From: Brachyspira catarrhinii
GTDB taxonomy: Bacteria; Spirochaetota; Brachyspiria; Brachyspirales; Brachyspiraceae
NCBI RefSeq assembly: GCF_005518285.1
Contig: NZ_SJDU01000100.1
Location: 1-6,856, forward strand
Direction: 5' to 3'
DNA length: 6,856 bases
A model generated the notes under the pieces. That model did no database searches. It was not told where the DNA came from and saw nothing but the letters and a program-made list of their open reading frames with translations. The translations under genes and the position numbers were made by a program. Numbering within the stretch: the first letter of the stretch is position 1; each line of letters starts with the position of its first letter. Shown piece after piece: positions 1 through 6,556 of the stretch.

Positions 1-921
1 AAAACAAACGCGAGTTATATTTACGGACTTTTAAATAAAATAAGAGTTCCAGAAAGCGATTTTGAAGAAAATATAGAAACGGCTTCGGAAATATTTTCAA
101 ACGAAAACACAAATACGATGTTCATATTTTATTCTTACGAGAATTCAAAATATATCGCTTATAGTTATATCGTAGGCGACAGAGAAGTAAAAAAATCGGA
201 GTTAATCGACAGAGAAAAATTAAACGGATTTTTAACTTCTTTTACAAATATAAGCAAGGCTCAAGATAGAATAAAGGCTTTGAAATCCATCGAAAACGGA
301 ATGCTATCTTCTGCAATGATTAAAGACGCTTCAAAAGTCGACATGGTCTATATTACGGGTTCTTATGCAAATTTATTTACCGTTCCTTTCGCTTATTTGG
401 ACGCTTTTAAGAATGCGGATGTTATTAAAATAAGAGAATTAAAATATTCTTCGGGAGATATATTAAATTTGGGAAATGTTAAAGTGGAATTGAAAACGCA
501 AACTAATTTTTATAATTCGCTCGAAACTTTAGCCGTTCAATCTGCAAAAACGGATTCAAAAAGAAATATTCCAGCGATTCATTATATAGGAATTTCTACC
601 AACGATAAACCTTTTGACAGCGAAGATATTTTCTTATCTCCAGCTAATAATATCGATATTTTTAGATATTTGCGAGGACGAAACGAAACAAAATTAATGT
701 TCACATATTCCGCCGACACTTCGGGCGATTATTATACTTCAATGAAATATTTATACGGAAATTTTGACAAAGGAATAATCGAGGCTTACGGATATATAAA
801 AAATAATAAAGTAGATTTTAACGCGATAAATCCTTCGGACGAAAACGCTTTATATATGGCAAGTTATACTTTGTTTGATTATATATTGCCGAGCATTCCA
901 AAGTTTAGGAAAGATAAATAA
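1..921 (+). CDS. C-terminal part of a CHAT-like (caspase-fold) domain protein, 5' end outside window
   Basis: The frame is open from base 1 to the TAA at 919-921, so 306 residues are visible and the N-terminus lies upstream. The ATG at 118 is internal: the 39 codons before it are in frame and protein-like, and no ribosome site precedes it. The layout resembles the CHAT peptidase domain. A strand-rich opening (FIFYSYENSKYIAYSYIV) is followed by a helical stretch, then VYITGSYANLFTVPFAYL, which matches the family pattern of hydrophobics, glycine and an 'iPf..L' motif. Next come AIHYIGIS (574-597) where the family has a 'lHxAtHG' motif, and YSADTSGD (706-729) where it has 'lSACxTg'. In that alignment the catalytic His is Ile and the catalytic Cys is Asp, so the domain would be inactive as a protease. 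CHAT domains often follow TPR repeats, which may lie upstream. No Trp, no membrane segment and no signal are visible. The family call is by eye and moderate; a conserved hypothetical protein of another fold remains possible. Confidence 0.5.
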   Translation, partial: KTNASYIYGLLNKIRVPESDFEENIETASEIFSNENTNTMFIFYSYENSKYIAYSYIVGDREVKKSELIDREKLNGFLTSFTNISKAQDRIKALKSIENGMLSSAMIKDASKVDMVYITGSYANLFTVPFAYLDAFKNADVIKIRELKYSSGDILNLGNVKVELKTQTNFYNSLETLAVQSAKTDSKRNIPAIHYIGISTNDKPFDSEDIFLSPANNIDIFRYLRGRNETKLMFTYSADTSGDYYTSMKYLYGNFDKGIIEAYGYIKNNKVDFNAINPSDENALYMASYTLFDYILPSIPKFRKDK

Positions 922-1196
922 AAAAATTTGAATTTTGAATATAGAAAAATTTAATTCGATAATTTTTAATAACGAAATAAAAGAACAAAAAAGAAAACGG
1001 AATTAAAAATATAGAACGCTTAATTTATTTGCTATAGAAATAATATTTTTCCCAAATAGTTCCCAAAAATTCCAAAATCCCGCTTATTTTTTTTAATTTT
1101 TCATATCAAACAATCAAATTTCGTAAAAAAATCGCTTACTGCAAATTAAAAATATTTTTCTAACCCTAAAATATTGTAGTATTTGTATCATTTTAA

Positions 1197-1231
1197 TTGT
1201 TAATTTTTCTAAATATAGTAAAAATTAACAA
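1197..1231. promoter_or_regulatory. Perfect 12-bp inverted repeat upstream of the -35 box (candidate operator)
   Basis: TTGTTAATTTTT (1197-1208) and AAAAATTAACAA (1220-1231) are exact reverse complements separated by 11 bases. The arm centres are 23 bases apart, about two helical turns, which suits a dimeric regulator binding one DNA face. The dyad ends 18 bases before the -35 hexamer, a position typical of activator sites, but no regulator is known here. In such AT-rich DNA a chance dyad is possible, although each arm includes one G:C pair. Confidence 0.4.
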
Positions 1232-1249
1232 ATTTTAGTGTAAAATATA

Positions 1250-1278
1250 TTGACAAATAATTAAAATCCGATTATAAT
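1250..1278 (+). promoter_or_regulatory. Consensus sigma-70 promoter of the outer-membrane protein gene
   Basis: TTGACA at 1250-1255 and TATAAT at 1273-1278 are separated by exactly 17 bases, a perfect match to the housekeeping consensus. Transcription would start near 1285, giving a leader of about 30 bases with AGGGGG at 1302-1307 before the ATG at 1316. The following gene is therefore expected to be strongly expressed, as is usual for abundant surface proteins. Confidence 0.88.
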
Positions 1279-1315
1279 ATAAATATAATTAAACATTTTA
1301 AAGGGGGACTTTACA

Positions 1316-2038
1316 ATGAGAAAAATATTAATCGTATCTTTTTTAATTTCGTTAAGCGGTTTGTCAAATTTATTTGCTGCAGATTTCGAGCCAGGAATAG
1401 GTTTTTTCGTTCCTTTGGGAGCTTCGATTTCCACAAAAAGTCAAACTCATAACGTTAACGCCGATAAAAATGACGGAGTATTGTCGAGCAAATCGGGTTT
1501 TGAATTCGGAGTCGGGATACTTCCGGGTTTTTATAAGGGATTTGACGACTATATGGGATTTTCAATAGCTTTGGATTTGGGCTATAAACGAGAGGTTTTT
1601 TCCTACAACGAAAATAAACTTGGAGGCTCTCAATACAAAAATGTCGCCACAGGTTATTACTTCGACACGATAAATATCGGCTTGCTTCCAAAATTCAATA
1701 TCGCTCGTTTCTATATCGGAATAGGCGGAGGAATAAAATTAATCGTATCGGGAAGCGAAAAAACTAAAAATTATGACGAAAATCAAAATCAGTTTGTGGA
1801 CTCCGAAACAAAATATAATTTCGATTCCGTAAAAAGTAAATTCAAAAATCCTTATATTCCTTATATTAAAGCGACTTTGGATTATTTATTTTTCCTTGAC
1901 GATGAAATCGCTTTGGGAATAGGATTATACGCGGGTTACGATTTCGGTCCGCAAATCAAAGACGATAGATTTAGCAAAAATAATTTGGGCGCTTTCGATA
2001 TTGGAGGACAAATTAGTTTTTATTTCGTAAACGATTAA
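1316..2038 (+). CDS. Outer-membrane beta-barrel protein, secreted, about 8 strands
   Basis: The product is 240 residues. The start is well supported: AGGGGG lies 8 bases upstream and a signal peptide begins at once, with MRK, a hydrophobic core at about residues 4-20 and a signal peptidase I type end (LFA/A, cleavage after residue 21 or 22). The mature part shows alternating hydrophobic/polar and aromatic-bounded stretches at about 62-71, 81-93, 115-127, 131-144, 180-192, 197-211 and 225-237, plus one near 24-36. The connecting regions are polar and rich in N, K, D and S (40-60, 94-112, 146-175). The glycine-rich IGIGGGI and the ending ISFYF close to the C-terminus fit transmembrane strands. 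Size and strand count suggest a small 8-stranded barrel of the OmpA/OmpX or OmpW class. No specific family or ligand can be named. It forms a single-gene unit between its own promoter and terminator. The mature protein has no Cys or Trp. Confidence 0.75.
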   Translation: MRKILIVSFLISLSGLSNLFAADFEPGIGFFVPLGASISTKSQTHNVNADKNDGVLSSKSGFEFGVGILPGFYKGFDDYMGFSIALDLGYKREVFSYNENKLGGSQYKNVATGYYFDTINIGLLPKFNIARFYIGIGGGIKLIVSGSEKTKNYDENQNQFVDSETKYNFDSVKSKFKNPYIPYIKATLDYLFFLDDEIALGIGLYAGYDFGPQIKDDRFSKNNLGAFDIGGQISFYFVND

Positions 2039-2064
2039 TTAATTTTTATTTACTACAAATAATT

Positions 2065-2099
2065 AAATGCGGTAGCTATTTTTAGTTATCGCATTTTTT
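2065..2099 (+). terminator. Intrinsic terminator of the outer-membrane protein gene
   Basis: The left arm 2065-2077 (AAATGCGGTAGCT) pairs with 2084-2096 (AGTTATCGCATTT) around an ATTTTT loop. Eleven of 13 pairs are Watson-Crick and two are G-U wobbles. The stem runs into six T's (2094-2099), then a further T-rich stretch. It starts 26 bases after the stop codon. The wobbles make it a better terminator on the + strand than on the - strand. Confidence 0.88.
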
Positions 2100-2168
2100 A
2101 TTTTTTATTTACAATTTTTCATTTATAATAATATTAGTTTACATAATTTTTTACTATTGTTTTTTTAT

Positions 2169-2174
2169 TATAAT
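2169..2174 (+). promoter_or_regulatory. Probable -10 box for the uppP-ftsK operon
   Basis: TATAAT at 2169-2174 lies 29 bases upstream of the uppP start, at a suitable distance for a short leader. No good -35 hexamer lies 16-18 bases before it (the region is T-rich, and TTTACA at 2138-2143 is too far). A second TATAAT at 2124-2129 also lacks a -35. The operon needs a promoter after the terminator at 2065-2099, so one of these is likely, but the promoter looks much weaker than the two consensus promoters in the window. Confidence 0.45.
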
Positions 2175-2203
2175 CCGAAAAAATAATAAATAGGGGTAGT
2201 TTT

Positions 2204-3031
2204 ATGATAGAACCTATAAAGCCTATAATTTTAGGATTAGTTCAGGCAATAACCGAATTTTTGCCCGTTTCGAGTTCGGGGCATTTGAGAATAGCGGAAT
2301 ATTTTCTTGGATTCAAAACGGAAAATATACTTTCGTTTGAAATAGCTCTTCATTTTGGAACTTTTTTGGCGACAGTTTTAATTTTTAGGCATGATATTTT
2401 AATCGCGATTAAAGGATTTTTTTTAGGTTTGAAAGATTTTAAAAACGCAAGCGAAAATGACGAAGGTTTTAGAATCGCTTTTATGGTAATAATAGCTTCT
2501 ATTCCGATTGCGATTGTAGGATTTTTTTTGGAGAAATATTTAAGCGATATGCCTATGCATAGAATAGGATTGAATCTTATAATCACTGGCTCTATTCTTC
2601 TGCTTACTAAAAATACGGATAAAATACCGATAAAGAAAGATGTTTTTTCCACCACTTATTATAATGTTTTTATTATAGGAGTCGCTCAGGCTTTGGCGGT
2701 TTTTCCCGGAATATCTCGCTCGGGAATGACTATAAGCGTAGCGTTATTTTTGGGATTGAATAGAGATTTTGCGGGAAGATTTTCGTTTCTAATTTCTTTG
2801 CCCGCAATTTTCGGAGCTTTGATTTTGTCTTTAAAAAATTTGGGAGATTTCAAAAATTTCGATATTGTTTACGCCGTTATCGGAGTTGTTACTTCTTTCG
2901 TATTCGGAATAATAGCTTTGAAATTATTAATGTCGTTTTTGAAAAGAGGAAAATTTTTTCATTTTGGTTTTTACTGTATGATAGTGGGAATTGCCGTATA
3001 TTTATATTTTACGACAGTCGCGGTTAATTGA
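2204..3031 (+). CDS. uppP: Undecaprenyl-diphosphate phosphatase (BacA/UppP family)
   Basis: The product is 275 residues, the usual size for this integral membrane enzyme. It removes a phosphate from undecaprenyl diphosphate (EC 3.6.1.27), regenerating the lipid carrier for peptidoglycan and surface glycans; family members can give bacitracin resistance. Both signature regions are intact. Residues 14-28 hold the (E/Q)xxxE motif (Q14, E18) and PVSSSGHL with H27; residues 168-176 hold PGISRSGMT with catalytic R172. Several hydrophobic segments cover most of the rest (about 46-62, 91-109, 120-135, 153-168, 190-210, 222-246, 253-271). The start is supported by AGGGG at 2192-2196, 7 bases before ATG. 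The stop TGA is 11 bases before the preferred ftsK start, so the two genes are co-transcribed. The protein has no Trp; the position before PGISRSG, Trp in the E. coli enzyme, is Phe here. Confidence 0.95.
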   Translation: MIEPIKPIILGLVQAITEFLPVSSSGHLRIAEYFLGFKTENILSFEIALHFGTFLATVLIFRHDILIAIKGFFLGLKDFKNASENDEGFRIAFMVIIASIPIAIVGFFLEKYLSDMPMHRIGLNLIITGSILLLTKNTDKIPIKKDVFSTTYYNVFIIGVAQALAVFPGISRSGMTISVALFLGLNRDFAGRFSFLISLPAIFGALILSLKNLGDFKNFDIVYAVIGVVTSFVFGIIALKLLMSFLKRGKFFHFGFYCMIVGIAVYLYFTTVAVN

Positions 3032-3036
3032 CGGAG
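3032..3036 (+). promoter_or_regulatory. Ribosome binding site that decides the ftsK start
   Basis: CGGAG at 3032-3036 lies 6 bases before the ATG at 3043, directly after the uppP stop. This favours the ATG over the in-frame TTG at 3028, which shares bases with the uppP TGA (TTGA) and has no purine-rich site at a proper distance. The overlap arrangement still allows translational coupling between uppP and ftsK. Confidence 0.7.
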
Positions 3037-3042
3037 TTTTTT

Positions 3043-6000
3043 ATGAACAAATTTGACGATAAAAATAGAAATCCAATTTTCGATATAGCGGGATTTTTAT
3101 GTCTGCTTTTTGCGGGAATATTACTGCTTTCGTATTTTAGTTTGAATTCTGAAAATATAGATTTGAATGAAAATATATCTCAAAATTTACTCGGAATTTT
3201 CGGCGCTTATATTTCCGTTAATTCTTTTTTGGCTTTCGGTTATTCTTCTTTTATTTTTCCAATATTTTTTATATATGCGGGAATCAATATTATACTTAAA
3301 AATTCGGCAAGTAAAATTCCGTTGTCGGCGCTCGCTTCTTCAATTTTAATGATATTGTTGAGCGTTCTATTCGACATTAATTTGGGAGATATCGTTTCTT
3401 ATAAAAAAGGCGGAATTATGGGAGCGGTTATCGGAGAGAGTTTAATTTCTTTATTCGGTAAAACGGGCGCTCTTATAATGACAATATCTGGTTTGATTAT
3501 TTTAACTATCGTATTGGCTAAAGTTTCGATTTTGGATTTAATAAATTATTTAAAAAATTCTTTAAGCAAAATCAATTTGAAAAAAATAAAAGAGTTTGAA
3601 AATAAAATAATAAACGAAAATAAAAATAATATAAATAAAACTAATTCAAACGATAACGAAAAACTTCAAACTAAAGATTATTTACCAATTTTTTATAAAA
3701 AAGAAATTTCCGATATGAATTTTGAAACATTGCCGTTTATAGAAAAAATTAAGGAATCGAATAATTTTTCCAATCCTTTTTCATTTAACGAAGAAGAATT
3801 TAGAGAAAAATTAAAAAGAAAAAATAATTCAAATAATTTTAATAAAAATTTTTTTAACGAATCAAATAATTATTCTGATAACGAAAATAAAATAGACGAT
3901 ATTGTAAACGGTTTGAAGAATAATAATTTTAATGTAAATACTTTAGAAACCGAAGAGGAAGATTTGGGAAGTTCTTTGGCAAAAGCGGTTTTCGGAAACG
4001 ATTATAAAAAAAATAATTATAATAATAATGACAAACAAAATAACGATTTTTTATCCGAATATTCTTTAAATAAAATAGATAAAAATAATAATTCAAATAA
4101 TATTGACGGTGAAGAATTGGAATTGGATTTTAATATCAACAGAGCGAGAGTGTCCGATTTCAAAAAAGCGATCTACGAAGATTCTATTCATTCGAGGTCA
4201 AGATTCGACAAAACTGAAAATTTTATTAAAGCGAACAACAATACTTATGACGATTATAGCGAATATTTATTAAGAAAGAAAAAAGAAAATTTGAATTTCA
4301 ATAATTTAAATTCATTAAGTGAAATCAATAAAGTCGAAAATAATTTTGAAAATAAAGAAAACGATTATTATACAAATAACATGAATAATAAAACCGATGG
4401 TAAGGAAGATTTTAATCGAAAAAAAGAGGATATTCTTTCAAAAATAAGAAATATGGTTAATAAAAATAAAACTCCGAATAATGAAGAATATATTCCCGTT
4501 TCAAATAATATAAATAATAATAAACCTTTTGAATTTAATATGGGTTACGCTTCAAAAAGAGAATATAATCGAGCCGACCATATTCCCGAAAATTATAATA
4601 ATTTTCATTCTAATAATTTTAATTATAATTTGGAAGAATTCGATTTGGACGAAGAAGAATTATACAAAACGGAAGATAATCCCAATCATATAGAAGATAT
4701 TCAAATAAAAGAAATAAGCGAAAATAATAACGAAGTTAATTTTGAAGAAAATAATAATTTAGAAAATATAAACAATATAAATTTTAAAGAGATAAAAGAA
4801 AATAATAATGAGTCTCCGTCTTTTATAAATATTGAATCCGATAAAAAAATCAATATTATAAACGACAGTCATAAAGCGATAATCAAAAGAACAAAAAGCG
4901 ATTTGGATTTGATACAGTCCAATTTTGACGCAAAATATGTCGACAAACATTATAAATCTCCTCCTTTTGATTTATTAAACAGAGCGATTCCAATTAACGA
5001 TAACGCTATGATGGAATCGATAAAACAGACGGCGATACAACTTGAAAACACTTTGCTTGATTTTAATATCGAGGCAAAAGTTACGGGAGTTTCGAGAGGA
5101 CCAGTTATTACGAGATACGAACTCGAACTTGCCGCTGGAACGAGAGTTTCAAAAATAGCGAACCTTACGGACAATATCGCTTTGGCTTTGGCTTCGGAGA
5201 GCGTTAGAATAATTGCGCCGATTCCCGGTCGTTCGGTTATTGGAATTGAAATACCGAATAAAGTGAGAAACGCCGTTTATTTGAGAGAAGTTTTGGAAAG
5301 CGTAGATTTTAGAAATTCCAAATTGGATATTCCGTTCGTTTTGGGCAAAGGCATTTACGGAAATAATGTAGTTTCGGATATGTCGGAAGCTCCTCACCTT
5401 TTGGTTGCGGGAACTACGGGAAGCGGAAAGAGCGTTTGTTTGTCCACAATAATTCTTTCGCTTTTGTATAAATTCCGTCCAGACGAGCTTAAATTTATAT
5501 TTGTCGATAAAAAGAGAGTCGAACTTTCTATTTATAACGGAATTCCTCATTTAATGTCTCCAGTCGTTTCGGACGAGAAAAAAGCCACGATAGTCTTGAG
5601 ATATATTGTCGACATAATGGAAAAACGATACGAAAGAATGGAAAGATTTTTTGTCCGCAATGTTAAAACTTATAACGAAAAAGTAAAACAGCTTATAAAA
5701 GAAGGAGAAACGGAATTCAACGGCGAACCTTTGGAATTGTTTCCTTATATAGTTTTGGTTATAGACGAACTTCACAATTTGATGGTTGTCGCTTCAAAAG
5801 AAGTGGAAGATTTAATTTCGCGTTTGGCGGGAATGAGCCGAGCGGTTGGAATACATTTGATAATCGCAACTCAAAGACCTTCGGCTGATGTCGTGACGGG
5901 AGTCATTAAGGCTAATTTGCCAACAAGAGTGGCGTTTCAAGTTCCGAATAAAACCAATTCGAGAATCATAATAGATATGTCTGGAGCGGAACAACTTTTG

Positions 6001-6396
6001 GGAAAAGGAGACGCTTTATTTTGCGCATCGGGAAGTCAAATGCCAGAGAGAATACAGGGCGCTTTCGTTTCCGATAACGAAGTGAAAAAAGTAGTCGATT
6101 ATCTATCGGGCGAAATGTCCCCGATGTTTGACGAAAGTTTGATAGCCGCTTTGGAAGGAAGCGATGGAGACGATAGAAGTTCGGACGAAGAAGATATACT
6201 TGACGAAGAATTATGGGAAGACGCCGTTAAACTTGTGGCAAGAACGGGAAAAGCGAGCGCATCGTTTTTACAGCGAAGATTAAAAATTGGATATAATCGC
6301 GCGGCAAGAATAGTGGAGATAATGGAGCGTCAGGGAATAGTGGGACCGGAAAACGGCAGCAAACCGAGAGAAGTTTTAATTTCGTTGGAAGAATAA
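3043..6396 (+). CDS. ftsK: DNA translocase FtsK with an unusually long Asn-rich linker
   Basis: FtsK is a septum-anchored ATP-driven DNA pump that clears chromosome termini and activates XerC/D recombination at dif. From the ATG the product is 1117 residues. It opens with a membrane domain of about four helices (roughly 13-32, 66-85, 93-111, 141-161). Next is a polar linker, about 175-635, in which about a quarter of residues are Asn. The motor follows: alpha part from about 640 (PPFDLLNRAIP), then the beta RecA fold with Walker A GTTGSGKS (790-797, K796), Walker B ending in D908-E909, and ATQRPS (942-947). The C-terminal winged-helix gamma domain (about 1056-1117) has LQRRLKIGYNRAARIVEIME, matching the KOPS-reading domain of FtsK/SpoIIIE. 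The full membrane, motor and gamma set supports FtsK over SpoIIIE or a plasmid translocase, since nothing suggests sporulation. Oddities: Walker B continues HNLM instead of the usual ADLM, and the only Trp is in the gamma domain. It is the second gene of the uppP operon. Confidence 0.95.
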   Translation: MNKFDDKNRNPIFDIAGFLCLLFAGILLLSYFSLNSENIDLNENISQNLLGIFGAYISVNSFLAFGYSSFIFPIFFIYAGINIILKNSASKIPLSALASSILMILLSVLFDINLGDIVSYKKGGIMGAVIGESLISLFGKTGALIMTISGLIILTIVLAKVSILDLINYLKNSLSKINLKKIKEFENKIINENKNNINKTNSNDNEKLQTKDYLPIFYKKEISDMNFETLPFIEKIKESNNFSNPFSFNEEEFREKLKRKNNSNNFNKNFFNESNNYSDNENKIDDIVNGLKNNNFNVNTLETEEEDLGSSLAKAVFGNDYKKNNYNNNDKQNNDFLSEYSLNKIDKNNNSNNIDGEELELDFNINRARVSDFKKAIYEDSIHSRSRFDKTENFIKANNNTYDDYSEYLLRKKKENLNFNNLNSLSEINKVENNFENKENDYYTNNMNNKTDGKEDFNRKKEDILSKIRNMVNKNKTPNNEEYIPVSNNINNNKPFEFNMGYASKREYNRADHIPENYNNFHSNNFNYNLEEFDLDEEELYKTEDNPNHIEDIQIKEISENNNEVNFEENNNLENINNINFKEIKENNNESPSFINIESDKKINIINDSHKAIIKRTKSDLDLIQSNFDAKYVDKHYKSPPFDLLNRAIPINDNAMMESIKQTAIQLENTLLDFNIEAKVTGVSRGPVITRYELELAAGTRVSKIANLTDNIALALASESVRIIAPIPGRSVIGIEIPNKVRNAVYLREVLESVDFRNSKLDIPFVLGKGIYGNNVVSDMSEAPHLLVAGTTGSGKSVCLSTIILSLLYKFRPDELKFIFVDKKRVELSIYNGIPHLMSPVVSDEKKATIVLRYIVDIMEKRYERMERFFVRNVKTYNEKVKQLIKEGETEFNGEPLELFPYIVLVIDELHNLMVVASKEVEDLISRLAGMSRAVGIHLIIATQRPSADVVTGVIKANLPTRVAFQVPNKTNSRIIIDMSGAEQLLGKGDALFCASGSQMPERIQGAFVSDNEVKKVVDYLSGEMSPMFDESLIAALEGSDGDDRSSDEEDILDEELWEDAVKLVARTGKASASFLQRRLKIGYNRAARIVEIMERQGIVGPENGSKPREVLISLEE
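3601..4860 (+). repeat. AAT/AAC-rich low-complexity tract encoding the FtsK linker
   Basis: These 420 codons (residues 187-606) contain 103 Asn codons by hand count, mostly AAT, with runs of two to four. The rest is largely Lys, Glu, Asp, Ser, Phe and Tyr. It is not an exact tandem repeat. The coding frame is undisturbed. Asn-poor islands interrupt it: 3661-3717, 3955-3999, 4141-4218 (20 codons in a row without Asn at 4141-4200) and 4543-4590. The tract probably encodes a disordered tether between membrane domain and motor. Confidence 0.85.
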
Positions 6397-6432
6397 ATTT
6401 GTCATTACGAGAATAGAAGCCCGAAGTAATCC
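6397..6432 (+). repeat. First copy of the TGTCATTRC repeat unit, hairpin-forming
   Basis: Starting on the first base after the ftsK stop, ATTTGTCATTACGA (6397-6410) matches ATTTGTCATTGCGA at 6554-6567 with one change. It ends in GAAGTAATCC (6423-6432), the counterpart of GAAGCAATC in copy two. ATTAC (6404-6408) pairs with GTAAT (6426-6430), leaving GA and GAA flanking the inner loop. It resembles the short palindromic repeats starting TGTCATTGCGAG that are scattered in many AT-rich bacterial genomes; that comparison is from memory. Confidence 0.65.
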
Positions 6433-6433
6433 A

Positions 6434-6538
6434 ATTAGAATTCGTTAACAATTCTAATAACAATGTGGCTTAAGCCCATTGTGTGCAATTGCAGAAGTAT
6501 GCAATAAGAAAAAGCACGCAAGGGGTTAAAACCCTTTG
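6434..6538. repeat. Four consecutive inverted repeats between the repeat units
   Basis: Four dyads follow one another with little spacing. (1) ATTAGAATT 6434-6442 with AATTCTAAT 6450-6458, 9 perfect pairs. (2) ACAATG 6460-6465 with CATTGT 6477-6482, enclosing the palindrome GGCTTAAGCC and one bulged T. (3) ATTGCA 6488-6493 with TGCAAT 6500-6505. (4) CAAGGGGTT 6519-6527 with AACCCTTTG 6530-6538, one G-U pair. None is followed by a T-run, so they are not standard terminators, although they may stabilise the ftsK mRNA end. No open reading frame of note runs through them. Confidence 0.65.
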
Positions 6539-6556
6539 TTATCAGAGTTGAGGATT

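Larger units (their letters stand above)
922..1315. other. AT-rich intergenic region with promoter and dyad at its 3' end
   Basis: This 394-base gap contains no convincing open frame, tRNA or repeat-family member. The first 275 bases are A/T-rich with no clear terminator for the preceding gene; the only candidate is a weak all-A/T dyad at 945-951/961-967. A short stretch at 1051-1081 carries evenly spaced C-runs. A 12-base A/T palindrome (1148-1159) adds nothing obvious. The functional content is at the right end: the dyad at 1197-1231, the promoter at 1250-1278 and the ribosome site before the next gene. Confidence 0.6.

Noticed and set aside
118..921. A complete 267-residue gene starting at the ATG at 118
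   Set aside because: The frame is open to base 1 with protein-like codons before the ATG, and no ribosome binding site precedes it, so the gene is taken as partial.
945..967. Terminator after the first gene (AAAAATT/AATTTTT)
   Set aside because: The stem is only A/T pairs with a 9-base loop and is followed by a mixed sequence, so it would not be stable.
2124..2129. TATAAT as the uppP promoter
   Set aside because: Only a T-run of the terminator tail lies at the -35 position; the TATAAT at 2169 is closer to the gene and preferred, although neither is certain.
3028..3042. TTG start for ftsK overlapping the uppP stop
   Set aside because: It lacks a well-placed ribosome site, whereas the ATG at 3043 has CGGAG 6 bases upstream and begins the usual polar N-terminus before the first membrane helix.
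4950..5994. Open frames on the - strand opposite the ftsK motor
   Set aside because: They mirror a conserved coding region, have no ribosome sites or recognisable domains, and are explained by the codon bias of the + strand gene.
6227..6463. A 78-residue - strand open frame over the ftsK end and first repeat
   Set aside because: It overlaps the conserved gamma domain and a repeat, and has no supporting motif.
6519..6538. Intrinsic terminator for ftsK
   Set aside because: The hairpin is good but is followed by TTATCAGAG, not a T-run, so it is listed as a hairpin only.
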